DNA from: Marasmius tenuissimus
Lineage: Eukaryota > Basidiomycota > Agaricomycetes > Agaricales > Marasmiaceae
Direction of reading: 5' to 3'
Length of the DNA: 64,000 nt
Assembly (NCBI GenBank): GCA_029532415.1
Contig: JAQOTA010000069.1
Span: forward strand, 2,418,001 to 2,482,000
The notes under the pieces were generated by a model. The model was not told where the DNA came from. It ran no database searches and worked only from the letters and a program-made list of their open reading frames with translations. The position numbers and the translations under genes are program-made. Below, in pieces: positions 45,157 through 55,369 of the stretch (positions are counted from its first letter, which is position 1; each line of letters opens with the position of its first letter).

Positions 45157-46852
45157 TTATTCGTAGTAACCAGGCCTGTCCCAACATTCTTCCTTCCCCA
45201 ATTGTCTAAGCTCGACCACTCTCTTCGCCGTGAGCAGAGCGGCTCTCAGAAACAAGGTTCTATCCACCGTCTCAGCACCTTCTAGCTCCGTCGCGTCAAG
45301 CTTTTTCCTGGACCCGTACTTGCTGGCATAGTGCGAGAGAGTCCTAATGATCTTCACGAAATGGTCATCCGGGTGGCTGATAGAGTATTCAATAAGGCTG
45401 GACCATTGGCCGCTTTCCTCCGCCGTCAAATCGGCGCTTCTAGGAGCCCTCAAAGGTGAATCGAATGAGGGAATCGAGTCGGAGAAGAAAGCTCGATTGT
45501 TCAGTGATGGTTTCCCCCGAGCGATCCAGGTCGCTAGACTCACCGAAAAGTAGGTACGGAGGAGCAGCTTTCCCGCAGGAGGAGATAGGACAGCGACGAG
45601 GCTCGGAAGAAATATAAGAGAGGTAACGAGGTGCATGCTATATCCGTTCGGAGTAAATAAAGTCAGCAACGAGACGACTAAAGAAAGAAAGAGTTGACGT
45701 ACGTGAAGAAATCGGCATTGAACTCTCCTTCCACCTTTCCCTTGGTGCAATATCCCGAAACAGCGTACAACAGGGTATTCATCCATACGAGCTCTTCAAT
45801 CTTCTGGTCAACGGCCTCCTTATTGGCCTCGTCGAAGTGGGACCACCGGTCTGTCAGTCTCAAAATGGTTTTGTTCTGACGTTCCATGACCAAAGGAAAC
45901 TCCTTGAAAAAGCCGGTATGAGCCCAAGGTATGCCGTCCTTCAGGATGCGCGCGAGGACGGAGAAGGCATGAAGACTCATTTGGTCCGGCAATGGCGCAT
46001 CGTCATGAATGGTTCCGGTCATCTTGTCATCCTGGTCCACCGTTGGAGTAAAAAGACCAGCGGAAATAATTCGAGAACTGATCGTTCCATGAATGGCGGT
46101 TAGAGCTAGACCTACAAGCCGAAATTGTCGTAAGCAATCTCGTGTGGAATAACCCCGTCCGCGCGGGGGGGTTTCACGTACTTGCCTTCAGCGATAACAC
46201 CAACAATGCCAAACTCAACACCGTATCCCACATGGATCATGGAATGAACGAGAACGTCCAGGAGTCTACACAGCATCTCGGGAGATTCGCCGTTCTTGTT
46301 GACCCTAGCAAAGTTGAAAGACGACGAGAAAATGTGTTCCTCGATGACTTGGGCCGCAGGCTTGTCGTTGAGCTGGGCGGTGAAATAGATGAGGTAGGCA
46401 TCATAGTAGCTAAAACAAATCTGGTTAGATTGGGAGGAGCGAAGGTGAGGAGGCTGTGTCGAGGTACCTTGTATCACCGAGGTGTTCGATGAAGTTCTCA
46501 GGAACGATTGACTCCGGGGATTCAAATCTAGGTTGTTGAATCTTGGAGTCGATTTCGAAAGTCTGCCTTATAGCGACCTTGTCTGCGCCGAGAGCCCAAA
46601 GGGCCAGTGCTCGGTGTATGAGGTGACTGTATGGTAATAAGAACCGAGGGAGACAACGGGGACACCAAACTAAGGTAGTGCCTACTTGTGAAACCCTCTG
46701 TCGTCAAAGAAGGCATGGTGCTTTTTATGGTTCTCTTGAAGTACCAACAACAACTCCTCGGTGGACTCTTTCGTGACCCCCGGCGAAACCATGGAAGCAT
46801 TACGAGCAATGAGGGGGATTGGGGCGGGGAAGAGGTTAGTGGTGTTGTACAT
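45157..46852 (-). CDS. Questin-oxidase-like protein (AflY/DUF4243-type), 479 aa
   Basis: Five exons (46852-46686, 46626-46468, 46409-46186, 46111-45703, 45637-45157) sum to 480 codons including the stop. Family signatures: ENHKKHHAFFDDRGFHNHLIH near residues 45-65, RALALWALGADKVAIRQ, then YYDAYLIYF, LVHSMIHVGYGVEFG and IAEGLALTAIHG. These are what I know from questin oxidase-like proteins (Pfam Questin_oxidase-like; AflY in aflatoxin biosynthesis), proposed to carry out Baeyer-Villiger-type ring oxidation of polyketides. Many basidiomycete members are not in clusters, and no polyketide synthase is in this window, so the substrate is unknown. The third intron begins GCAAGT instead of GT. TATAAAAG on the minus strand (46917-46924) lies 65 bp upstream of the ATG. 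Confidence 0.85.
46112..46185 (-). other. GC-AG intron in the questin-oxidase-like gene
   Basis: The donor reads GAAG|GCAAGT and the acceptor TTGTAG|GTCTAG. Only this junction gives the family-conserved IAEGLALTAIHG; the nearby GTACGT donor breaks the frame. Confidence 0.8.
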
Positions 46853-47324
46853 GTTCGAGTGCGTTTCGGATTGTTAGATCTGAATTTGATGGTCCGATCA
46901 GCCAGAGCGCAAGCCTCTTTTATACCGTTTTCTTGAGAGTCAGTACGTCAGGAGAACCTTTTACAGAGCAAGTCCCGTGGATTGGGGGTTCTGACTAAAA
47001 GGCAGGAGGAATTGCTCAGCACAGTCACGAAGGAATGCCAAGGCTCGACTGACCTTGGGGTCACGCGAGCCCGCAAGTTCCGCGCAGCGACTTGCAGCGC
47101 TCGCGCGCCGGGCATGGATTGGTCAACTCACACGCTTATTCAGGTCTTCACTGTGGGGTGACTTTGTATCCGGTTTGAAATTGAAGAGATTCCAGTATAC
47201 AATTAATTGTCTAGAGCCGCTCAGTGACGGCCTTGAGCCTTCAATATGCACTCACCTCCCAGCATTCTGTAGTGTTTGAGTCACCCATTGAATCTCCAAA
47301 GCATCTAGATCAAATGGAGTTCGA
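46853..47324. other. Promoter and intergenic stretch
   Basis: It contains the TATA box of the questin-oxidase-like gene (46917-46924, minus). No further gene is seen. Confidence 0.45.
46917..46924 (-). promoter_or_regulatory. TATA box of the questin-oxidase-like gene
   Basis: Minus-strand TATAAAAG, 65 bp before the start codon at 46852. Confidence 0.6.
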
Positions 47325-48845
47325 CGATTGTCGCACTACCGTAGAGGTTGGATCTCAGAACGAGTCATTTACTCTAGCAAGGATCCGAAAGTGAAGCAAG
47401 GCCACACTTGGTTGTTATACGTCAACCATTAGCGTGACTTTGGGAACGTTCAAGCTTATTGCGGTTGATAGAGAGGTTTTTGGTGAAGACACTATGAAGA
47501 GTTGGTTGGACGATTTAGGTCATGATGTGATTGGTTGTTGGTGAACTCTTCATACGCCGGGTGGGTAGGAGCCTGGGTTGGAATCAAATTTGACAGATCT
47601 AGCAGGAGATTGAGAGGTTTCGAAATACTCAGAAGAGCCCGAATCGAGGTCAAAGATCAGACGATAGATTGACCGACTCCGCTATGGTGACGGTATAGAA
47701 GAGAGAGGTGGGCGCTAGAGGGTGCCAGCATTAAGCGCCCTCATAGATTCGCGACATTGGGTGTGACAGCGTGTGTGACATCTTCTCTTTGAACATGAAC
47801 AACCATGAACCACCTTGTTCATCCGCTTAATTTCGTGTTCTCAAACGCAATCCGTTGCGAGTTTATCCATCGCTTGCTTCCTTGAGATTAAGGACACAAG
47901 ATAGCGCATGAAAAGCACACTAACAAGGTACTTGCACCTGCGCTCGAGTATTCTTGACTTGACGGCCCAATTCTCATTTAAAGTTGTTGGGATAGGTGCC
48001 AACCCAATCAGATAGAACTCAATATTATACCTGAGGATAGCTGTAGATAGAGGAATGCATATGATTCTCGGGTCTCACTGATGATTCTAAAGGTGAAGGA
48101 CCTTAGTACGTGCCGTCCACATTTTCTCGTCACATCTTTGTGGCAACAGGTTGTCCTTTGGAAATCGAGTTTGAGAGAGAGTCGTCTCCGACAAACATAC
48201 ACCATCTACAACGCTCGACAGAGATACTCGCGGTTACCATCGTCTTGGATTGTTACGGCAGACGAATGGGATAGCCTTCACTCTCGAGCTCTATGACGAA
48301 ACACTACGAGTCGCCGAGTTGTCGGATTCTCTCCTCACCCTCCAAAACAGACGTTCCTGCCCGGGTTCTTATAAAACTTCGAACTGATGTGGCTACCCAT
48401 TCCACCTCTAGCTCTACTTCTCGTACCGTTTTCGTACAATGCACCATATCCCATCTGAGTAGCCCTGTCGACCGAGGATGGAACTTCGAGCCCTGAGGCG
48501 GAATCTTGGACCCCTTATCACGGGGGTGTTTCCCTGTTGCTGTTGGAGCGGATAGGATAGTCAATGGTTGGGGTTCGCGCTCAGGCGTCCTAGTATGTTA
48601 TTTCTGTCCATTATTTCCACTTGCATACTAACGTTTGGCTTATATTTTCTAGACATTCCGGGGACAGCGAGAAGCTTGGTCCATCGCTCCAACTCGACAG
48701 TGTAAACCTCGGATTTGGTTTCTCTGTAACTGGCGAGACATACCCTACAGCTTTTACAGTCGTCTTTAAAGATATCCCGACCCTCGTTCGTCCTCACATT
48801 TATTATCGAATCAGGAGCCACCGCCAGGTTGTAGTGACAATCGTT
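47325..48845 (+). repeat. Duplicated block X, copy 1
   Basis: It matches 51645-52600 (shared CACTACCGTAGAG, CTCAGAACGAGTCA, the GTGACA promoter block, GTACGTGCC) and then 53895-54560 (shared GTCTCCGACAAACATACACC, TCTCGTACCGTTTTCGTAC, TATCACGGGGG, TTTTCTAGACATTCCGG). It looks like one decayed gene with at least one intron: an exon-like end before GTACGTGCC, and a C-terminal piece DSVNLGFGFSVTGETYPTAF. No family recognised. Several frames are broken. Confidence 0.65.
47760..47785 (+). promoter_or_regulatory. Conserved GTGACA..GTGACATCT block, copy 3
   Basis: GTGTGACAGCGTGTGTGACA followed by TCTTCTCT, preceded by TAAGCGC at about 47733. It matches the block at 52192-52215. Confidence 0.5.
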
Positions 48846-49180
48846 CAGACTATCTATGCCAAAGCTCTCTCGAGACCAGCAGCTCATTCAGGTGGACAAG
48901 AAGAACCCCATCATCTACGTCGACCTTGACACACCCGCGATTCCAACACGGGGGAAATGCGTCCAGATCCTCGACGTGATATCGACTTGCACCACACCGA
49001 ACATTGCTCCAGTGTGGCTGAAGGCGTGTTCGTGGACGTGGTATCACCCCAGGATGGACAAGAGTTCGATTGTGGTGAACGAGAACGACATCTGGCCTGT
49101 GCAGAGTCTGTTCTGTACGGGGCGACCTGGACAGCCGTACGTCCAGCCTGATCCAGTTTGTTCAGAGCCACATTTTATAC
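48846..49180 (+). pseudogene. C-terminal fragment of a MYND-type gene (copy C)
   Basis: From 48860 the frame reads LSRDQQLIQVDKKNPIIYVD, PVWLKACSWTWYHPRMDKSS and NDIWPVQSLFCTGRPGQPYVQ. This matches the last exon of copy A (from about 32668), with an internal deletion around IMAIVAF. The finger and everything upstream are missing. It is joined directly to block X at about 48845. Confidence 0.8.
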
Positions 49181-49773
49181 GCAACATGGACTTAGGACTT
49201 ACCTCGTTAGCATTCAACCTCTCCGACAGACCGACCTACGTATCCTTAGGGTCACTTATTTGGAGAGCCAGGGCAGCAATTATGGAACTAGTAATGGGTT
49301 CGTCAACCTAATTTGATACCTATATCGTTGCCACAGCGCGAGGGACGTCACCGAAATTTAGGATTCCAGAGCTCAAAGTAGGGCACGATACCATGGTCTT
49401 GTAGAAACTTGGTATCTCCTCGACCGTGCCATGCTGAGTTTCTTATGAAGCGTCGGGTGCGTCTTTTAGTGCCTATAGAAGGCGGGCCTGAGGACGAGGA
49501 GACGTACTTCAGGAGAGCGAAGTGTTTCCGAGGTGGTACGAAGAGGGATGACTGACTGTGAGGTTGAATATTGTTCCTGTGGCTGGTCATGGTGTTTGTG
49601 TTTTGCTGTGAACGATACGTACTTGACCTGTGTCATGAAACGCCGTTCTCTCTGATCAAGAATGTATGTTCGTGCGCGATTTTACATAGTGCTGTCCATG
49701 GGGTTTGTCTGTTTCCGAGCATATGAATGACAGTGTGTAGAAACTAGAATGGAATCTCTTCACGGTCCCAGAC
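49181..49773. other. Stretch with weak minus-strand ORF
   Basis: The minus-strand frame 49348-49590 (80 codons) might be a 3' exon of the gene at 49774-50195, but I could not join them convincingly. Confidence 0.3.
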
Positions 49774-50195
49774 TTACGTTCGGAGTCGGGTTAGACTGGA
49801 ACAATAAACAACAAACGCGTACACATCCTCCAACCTGAGCAGCTCGATCGACACCCCAAAAGTGCCATCCTCGACCTCAGTATGTGTACTCCCTCCGGCG
49901 TTCCTAGAATTCGGGAACATGGGAGTGCTATGTGCTATGAAAGCTACTGTTCTGTGCGTCATTTCTGGTATAGATATTTCTATTATTGGGAACGGGCGAC
50001 CGTTCTGGCTGTCTCGTTTAAAGTGGGTGGCATATGTCAAAACTGATGGCAAGGAAGACCCAAAGACGTAGTAATCACCGTCCACCCAACAATCGGGCTC
50101 CCGCGGTATAATCGAAAACTTTCTTTGAACTTCAGACAGCTGGGCGCGTTGTGTCCCGCCTTCGAAGCCCTCAGCGGTCGAAAAAAAGACGCACA
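49774..50195 (-). CDS. Hypothetical protein exon(s), unknown family
   Basis: The minus-strand open frame (about 140 codons without a clear ATG) reads FFSTAEGFEGGTQRAQLSEV, DCWVDGDYYVFGSSLPSVL, IIEISIPEMTHRTVAFIA, and VEDGTFGVSIELLRLEDVYA with FVVYC. Hydrophobic and polar residues alternate as in beta-rich domains, and the composition looks coding. A donor-like GTAAGT follows at about 49775. Upstream exons and the 3' end were not resolved, so this is a partial model. Family not recognised. Confidence 0.4.
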
Positions 50196-50423
50196 GACTG
50201 AATTACCCTGCTTCTTGCGAACCATTAAATAAACGAGACAGCCAGAATGAAATGGATCGACCCCTAAACAGCATTCGCTCTCCGCGTTTTCAGGGCCATT
50301 CATAGGCTATACTTAGCTCACCGTCATCCTCGTTCTACACTGGGGTACGGTGCCTGTTACGACTTTGTTCAGTTTGCACCGGGATTGATCCCAGCCACCG
50401 CGTCACCGGTGTCCACGAAAACG

Positions 50424-50430
50424 TATAAAA
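50424..50430 (+). promoter_or_regulatory. TATA box of the hydrophobin gene
   Basis: TATAAAA, 88 bp between its end and the ATG at 50518. Confidence 0.65.
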
Positions 50431-50517
50431 GGTGTCCAAAGTCCAGCTCAAATTCCTCACTCAAACACATCAGCTTCAGTCTTCTGTTCGAGCATCTCTT
50501 CTACTCATCGAACCATC

Positions 50518-50983
50518 ATGCAATTCAACCAGCTCTTCATCGTCGCTGCTCTCGCTACCCTCGCGGTCGCCACACCCACCAACGGCGGCGGTGGTGGTGG
50601 AAACACCGGAAACTGCAACACTGGACCTATCCAGTGCTGCAACACTGTGACCACCGCGAGCGATTCTGCCTGTAAAAAAGTCACCGGCCTACTCGGGATT
50701 GACATCAGCGACCCGAACATACTGGTCGGCTTGACCTGCACCCCTATCAGTGTCTTTGGCGATGGCAATGGAGGATGGTCAGTCCAATTTGTTTCTCCTT
50801 TGAGCGAGCTCACGCTGACCCTTTGGATGATAGCAATGCGCACCCTGTCTGCTGCGAGGACAACTCTCATGGTAACGCTTTTTTTTTACTTGTGCCCCAT
50901 CCCCCTCCTTTCTTCACCACGTTAACCATGATCTTTTATCAGGTGGCCTCATCTCCATCGGCTGTGTCCCCGTCGACTTGTAA
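50518..50983 (+). CDS. Class I hydrophobin, 112 aa, nine cysteines
   Basis: Exons 50518-50777, 50834-50871 and 50943-50983 give 112 residues. The signal peptide is MQFNQLFIVAALATLAVA. A Gly-rich linker follows, then the hydrophobin pattern: Cys33, Cys40-Cys41, Cys74, Cys87, Cys93-Cys94, Cys107, i.e. C-x6-CC-x32-C-x12-C-x5-CC-x12-C. The segment ISDPNILVGLTCTPISVFG and the end GLISIGCVPVDL are typical of agaricomycete class I hydrophobins, which self-assemble into rodlet layers on hyphae and fruit bodies. A ninth cysteine at residue 52 (DSACKK) is extra to the canonical eight. Both introns lie in the positions usual for this family in mushrooms (near C5 and before C8). A TATA box lies upstream, fitting a strongly expressed gene. 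Confidence 0.95.
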
Positions 50984-51644
50984 ACCGTTCCTAGAAGACG
51001 TTGGTCTGATCGAAATAGTTGTGAACCGTATCTTTAGGTCGAAAGTCGGAGGACATTGAGCACTGTATTGCGCGTTTTGTAAATTGTGAAAATCAGAATA
51101 TGGATTGGGATCTTTGTTTGCTAATTCTGTGACTACCTCGTCGTGCCACCTGAAAGCATGAGCTTGCTGTAGCCCATTGATAGGTTTCATGCCAGCCATC
51201 GTCTTGAGCGACTGGCTACAATACTGGCCCAGCTTCGTTCAGTGGGATTTCCTTCTCTGTAAGCTTGGCTGACAACTTGGCCGTTGAGTTTGGCCGTCGA
51301 CCTTCGCTACTTGTCAGTAAAAAGAGGATCTAACGAGTCGCCATATCCGGACCTTTGAGCGTGCATGGGAAGGGCACTTACATATAGTCTTCGCAATGAT
51401 AACGAACAGTCCGGGTGACAGCTGTACGGCGAAAAATAAAGGGGCTGGTGGACCGGTTCGGTAAATTAATTCACCGTCTAACCTTCGTAGACAACCGGCC
51501 AAGTACCCGAATTTTCCTTCTTCCCCGCATCCCCCGGGGTTATTGAAATGAGGGTTTTTTCTCGCTTGAAGGCGAAACTATCTGAATGATTTGATGATCC
51601 TAATTGGAATCGCGATGAGTGGAGAACGGGTAATACCTATACAG
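50984..51644. other. Intergenic stretch, nothing recognised
   Basis: 3' flank of the hydrophobin gene. The ORFs on both strands are short and motif-free. Confidence 0.4.
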
Positions 51645-52600
51645 TCTGACAACTGTCACACTACCGTAGAGTCCGGAGCTCAGAACGAGTCACCAACCAC
51701 AGCAAGAATCCGGAAGTGAAGCGAGGTCATGCTGTGATTACCATTCATCCACCAGCAGCGTGATTTTGAGGACGTTCAAGCATTTTTTTGGTAATGACAC
51801 AGGGGATGGGTGATAATGCAAGACATGTGTCGGGGACATGAGCACTCCTACTCCAAGGAGATGAGATCAACAGGCTGTTTTACCTGGATAAGAATCTAAA
51901 GACTCGTACTGGCTCAACTTTAATCGTAGGGTCCTCAAAGACTCGGAAGTCGGAGGATAGATCGGGTGAATCTGAGGACCTTGGGCTAAGTTTTACGCAG
52001 CATGAGTGTGAGTTGCAATCGAGTTTAACGAATCTGGTAGAACATTGGAAGGCTGAGATTCCGAGATACCTAGAAGTACCCGAGTCGAGGTCAGTAATGA
52101 AAGACGAAGATCGACTGACTCCGCTATGGTGGTGGTACACAAGAGAGGCGGGCGCTAGCATTAAGCGCTCTCGTACATGTGTGACATTGGCTGTCACGGA
52201 GTGTGACTTCTTCTCTCAACCATGAACCTCTATGAAACACCTTGTTCGTTCACTCAATTTCGCGTTTTTGAACGCAACTCGTCACGAGACCACTCATCGC
52301 TTGTTTTTCGAGATCGAGGTTACAAGATAGTGAATGAAAAGCTCGCTGAAGAGGTACCGTCCACCTGCACTCGAGTGACTTCTCATTTTTGAATCTCGAA
52401 GTTGTTAGGATCCGTGCCAGCTCAATCAGAAGGACATTGACGTTTATATGCCTGAGGATATTTGTATAGGGAGGAATGCGTATGCGCCTGGCATCATCTA
52501 CCTTCGCCGTCCCTTGGGTTTCCATCGGGACCTTGGTACGTGCCTTCCACATTTCCTCGTCATTTCTTCGCTGAAAATTTTGTCTCACTGCAGATCCATA
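51645..52600 (+). repeat. Duplicated block X, copy 2, first part
   Basis: It matches 47325-48160 in the same orientation. Its GTGACA-type block is at 52192-52215. A possible exon 1 near 52480-52540 (ATGCGCCTGGCATCATCTAC) is followed by GTACGTGCC, as in copy 1. The match stops near 52595. Confidence 0.6.
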
Positions 52601-53890
52601 TCTATTCTGACTCGCAAATAGGGTCTTAGATCTAGATCTCAACCATCACTCCGGGCCATAATTCGCTTTAGGCTACCCACTCTCCGAAACTTCTTCGTAG
52701 GAGATGCGCTCCGACTACAAATTGATTCCTGATGTTCAGGTCAAGTTGTTGTAAACGCCTAACTCCTCAGAGCCTGCCCAATGGTGCATTCTGGCAGTCG
52801 GAGAGACGGACAGACAATCATAGTACCCCCGTCTCACCCCCAACCCACCTCTCCTCGCCCAGCTAGCTTCACGTCGGAACCCGAGATCGCACCACATCTC
52901 ACACCAGAAACCACGTTTGAACCCAACAGCAAAATCCAAGCCGCCTACCCACCCCACTCAACCCACAACACCCCGTCCGCGTCGGTCACTGATGACACCA
53001 AACCTCATTGCGAAGCTCTCTGAAGAAGAGAGGGACGACTACCAACCTGGAGGAACAACATCGAGTTGGCTGAGATGTACAGCTTGCTGACGTCAGGTCA
53101 ACACGTCTCTACCTTGTAGCTGGCAACCGTGCAGCTTATTGATACGACACTGAGATCAATGGGAAGGTGTCAGGATGCGCGCAAGTAGGAGGCAAATTTA
53201 CGGAGAAGTTTTCCGCACCGTGAAGCTCTCGTCGGATGAGGGGATTGTCCTGTGGGTGGACGGGGAGTAACTATTGCAGCCGAACCCGAAGACCCCCACG
53301 TACCACTATGGGGAGCATGCGAGAGACGCGGAAGAGTTTGCGAGGTCATGAGGGATTGTGAACACGAGGAATAGCCCTCGAGAGGCTGGGAAGACGAAGG
53401 AAGAGAGGGAGGTAATTTTTAGGAGGAATGTCAGGGCAAAGTCCCAGAGCTATCTTCGCTATACGGTACCGTTATCCTCGTACGTATGAATATCGTTATT
53501 CCTCTTCGCATCTAGCTAATGTGAAAGCTTTGCCTTGGTAGCAGGCCACATGACAACGTCGTTGCGCGACCTATGGACATCGCTCAGATAATGGTGCATG
53601 ATACTATACGGACGAGAATACCTACTCGTCAAGCCGAATGCGTCTTATGGAAGCCTCACTCGCGTCATCCAAATTTTCGAACAGTGTTTGATATCATTCG
53701 CAGCAGTTCTCGTCCTTAGCCATCCCCTTGTACACCTGTCATGGCCGAGAGCGCGAGCTCGATGGCCTTAAGGCCTCGAGCTGCCTATCCGGAACCTGAA
53801 GTCGATGGCAGTTACTCTCGACCTCGCGGCCCATTATGCATCATGCCTGGCACCCACCGGTCGTCCTTTGGTAGTCGAGATCTAGGTCAA
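52601..53890. other. About 1.3 kb inserted into block X, copy 2
   Basis: This DNA separates the two halves of block X found uninterrupted in copy 1. It holds a Pro/Thr-rich open frame (52781-53023) and coding-like but broken text near 53280-53450 (PKTPTYHYGEHARDAEEFAR). No terminal repeats were recognised. It may be a decayed mobile element or an old gene remnant. Confidence 0.4.
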
Positions 53891-54560
53891 GTGATGTCTC
53901 CGACAAACATACACCATCTACAACTCTCGACAAAATCATTCACGGATATCATCGTTGTAGATTGATACAGCAGCCGGAGGGCGTAGCCTCCGTTCTGGGG
54001 CTCTGTGACTCAATACTACAAGCCCCCGAGTTGGCGGATTCTTTCCTCACCCCCTCGAAACCGACGTTCCTCGCAGGGCTCTACGGAGGTTCGAATTATC
54101 GGGCCTACCCATCCCACCTCCAGGTCTACCTCTCGTACCGTTTTCGTACGGTGTACCATATCCCATATGGTTAGCCCTGTCGAGCGAGGATGGAACTTCG
54201 AGGCCTGAGGCGCAGTCTTAGACCTATTATCACGGGGGCGTTTCCTTCTCGTTGCTGTTGGAGCAGATGGGATGGTCAATGATTGGGGTTCGCACTCAGG
54301 AGTCGTGGTATGTTGTTTTTGTCCATCATGTATACCTTCCTACTGACGTTGGCTTACGTTTTCTAGACATTCCGGAGACAACGATGAGCTTGGTCCATCT
54401 TGCCCCACCGCTCCGACACGGCAGTGTAAACGTTGGATTCAGCCTCTCTGTGACCAGCGAGGAAGCTTCTACCATTGTCTTTCAAGACAGCCCAACTCTC
54501 GTTTGTCTCTACAACCATCATTGAATCAGGAGCTACTGCCGCCAGGTTCTGGTCGCAATC
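53891..54560 (+). repeat. Duplicated block X, copy 2, second part
   Basis: It matches 48150-48845 with about 80% identity by eye. An open frame at 53962-54174 is longer than in copy 1, so this copy may be less decayed locally. Function unknown. Confidence 0.6.
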
Positions 54561-55369
54561 TCGTCCGTGTCTTTCATCCCAACATTCGACACCACATAGG
54601 GTTTACTGGTGGCAGTCACCCTGCCCTCCTCTCTCCTCGCTTCTACCGCCTGGTGTTGGAGATAGGCCTCCACCGCTGGCGTTCGCTGCTCTTCCTTAGA
54701 CCGGAAGCACCGCAAATGGCCTGCCTGGCCTCAGTGCTCGGAAAGATCTCCATACCGATACAGATCGTGCACCAATCTGGGGCCAAAGCTGGGGATAGAG
54801 ACGGGAGGCAGGTGGCGTGGTGAAGTGAAGTTCGGAGAGGCGGTTTTAGGCTAGCGGTGGGAGGGAGGGAGGGATAAGAGAACTCTCGGTACGTTTACAA
54901 TCCTTCTCTGGCGTCATAGGCCTACGTTGACGTGCCTTTCGATTCATTTTCAGGCACCGTTGAGAAGACGAGGATTTGTTCGGATTCCCCGATAATCCCC
55001 TTGCTTCTATTCCTCCCTCCCTCCCTACGCGTGAGGTTTGTTTCTCTCCAGTCTACCAGGCCTTCGATATTGATCTAACCTCGAGACGAACAGAACAGTG
55101 CCGTTTGCTCGTCGAAGGAGGATATAGCATCCCGGGCATTAACCATCTTCCTTCGCTGTCGTCGACAACTCAGATTTGTGTAAACTCAATACGTACGTGT
55201 TGCCCAAACCTCTACTTGGAGGTTCCTAAGTACAGTTTTCTATCCAGGGCGTTGTCCCCAGGGACTGAGACGACGAGAAGCTGGCTGTGCGTATTGTATA
55301 TCAAGTACAGTCGGGATACCCGCGATAATGAATATCTACTACCAAGTCAAACTTCCTCGATCTTCCTGC
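54561..55369. other. Intergenic stretch, nothing recognised
   Basis: An open frame at 54976-55416 overlaps the F-box remnant on the other strand and has no motif. No gene is supported. Confidence 0.35.
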
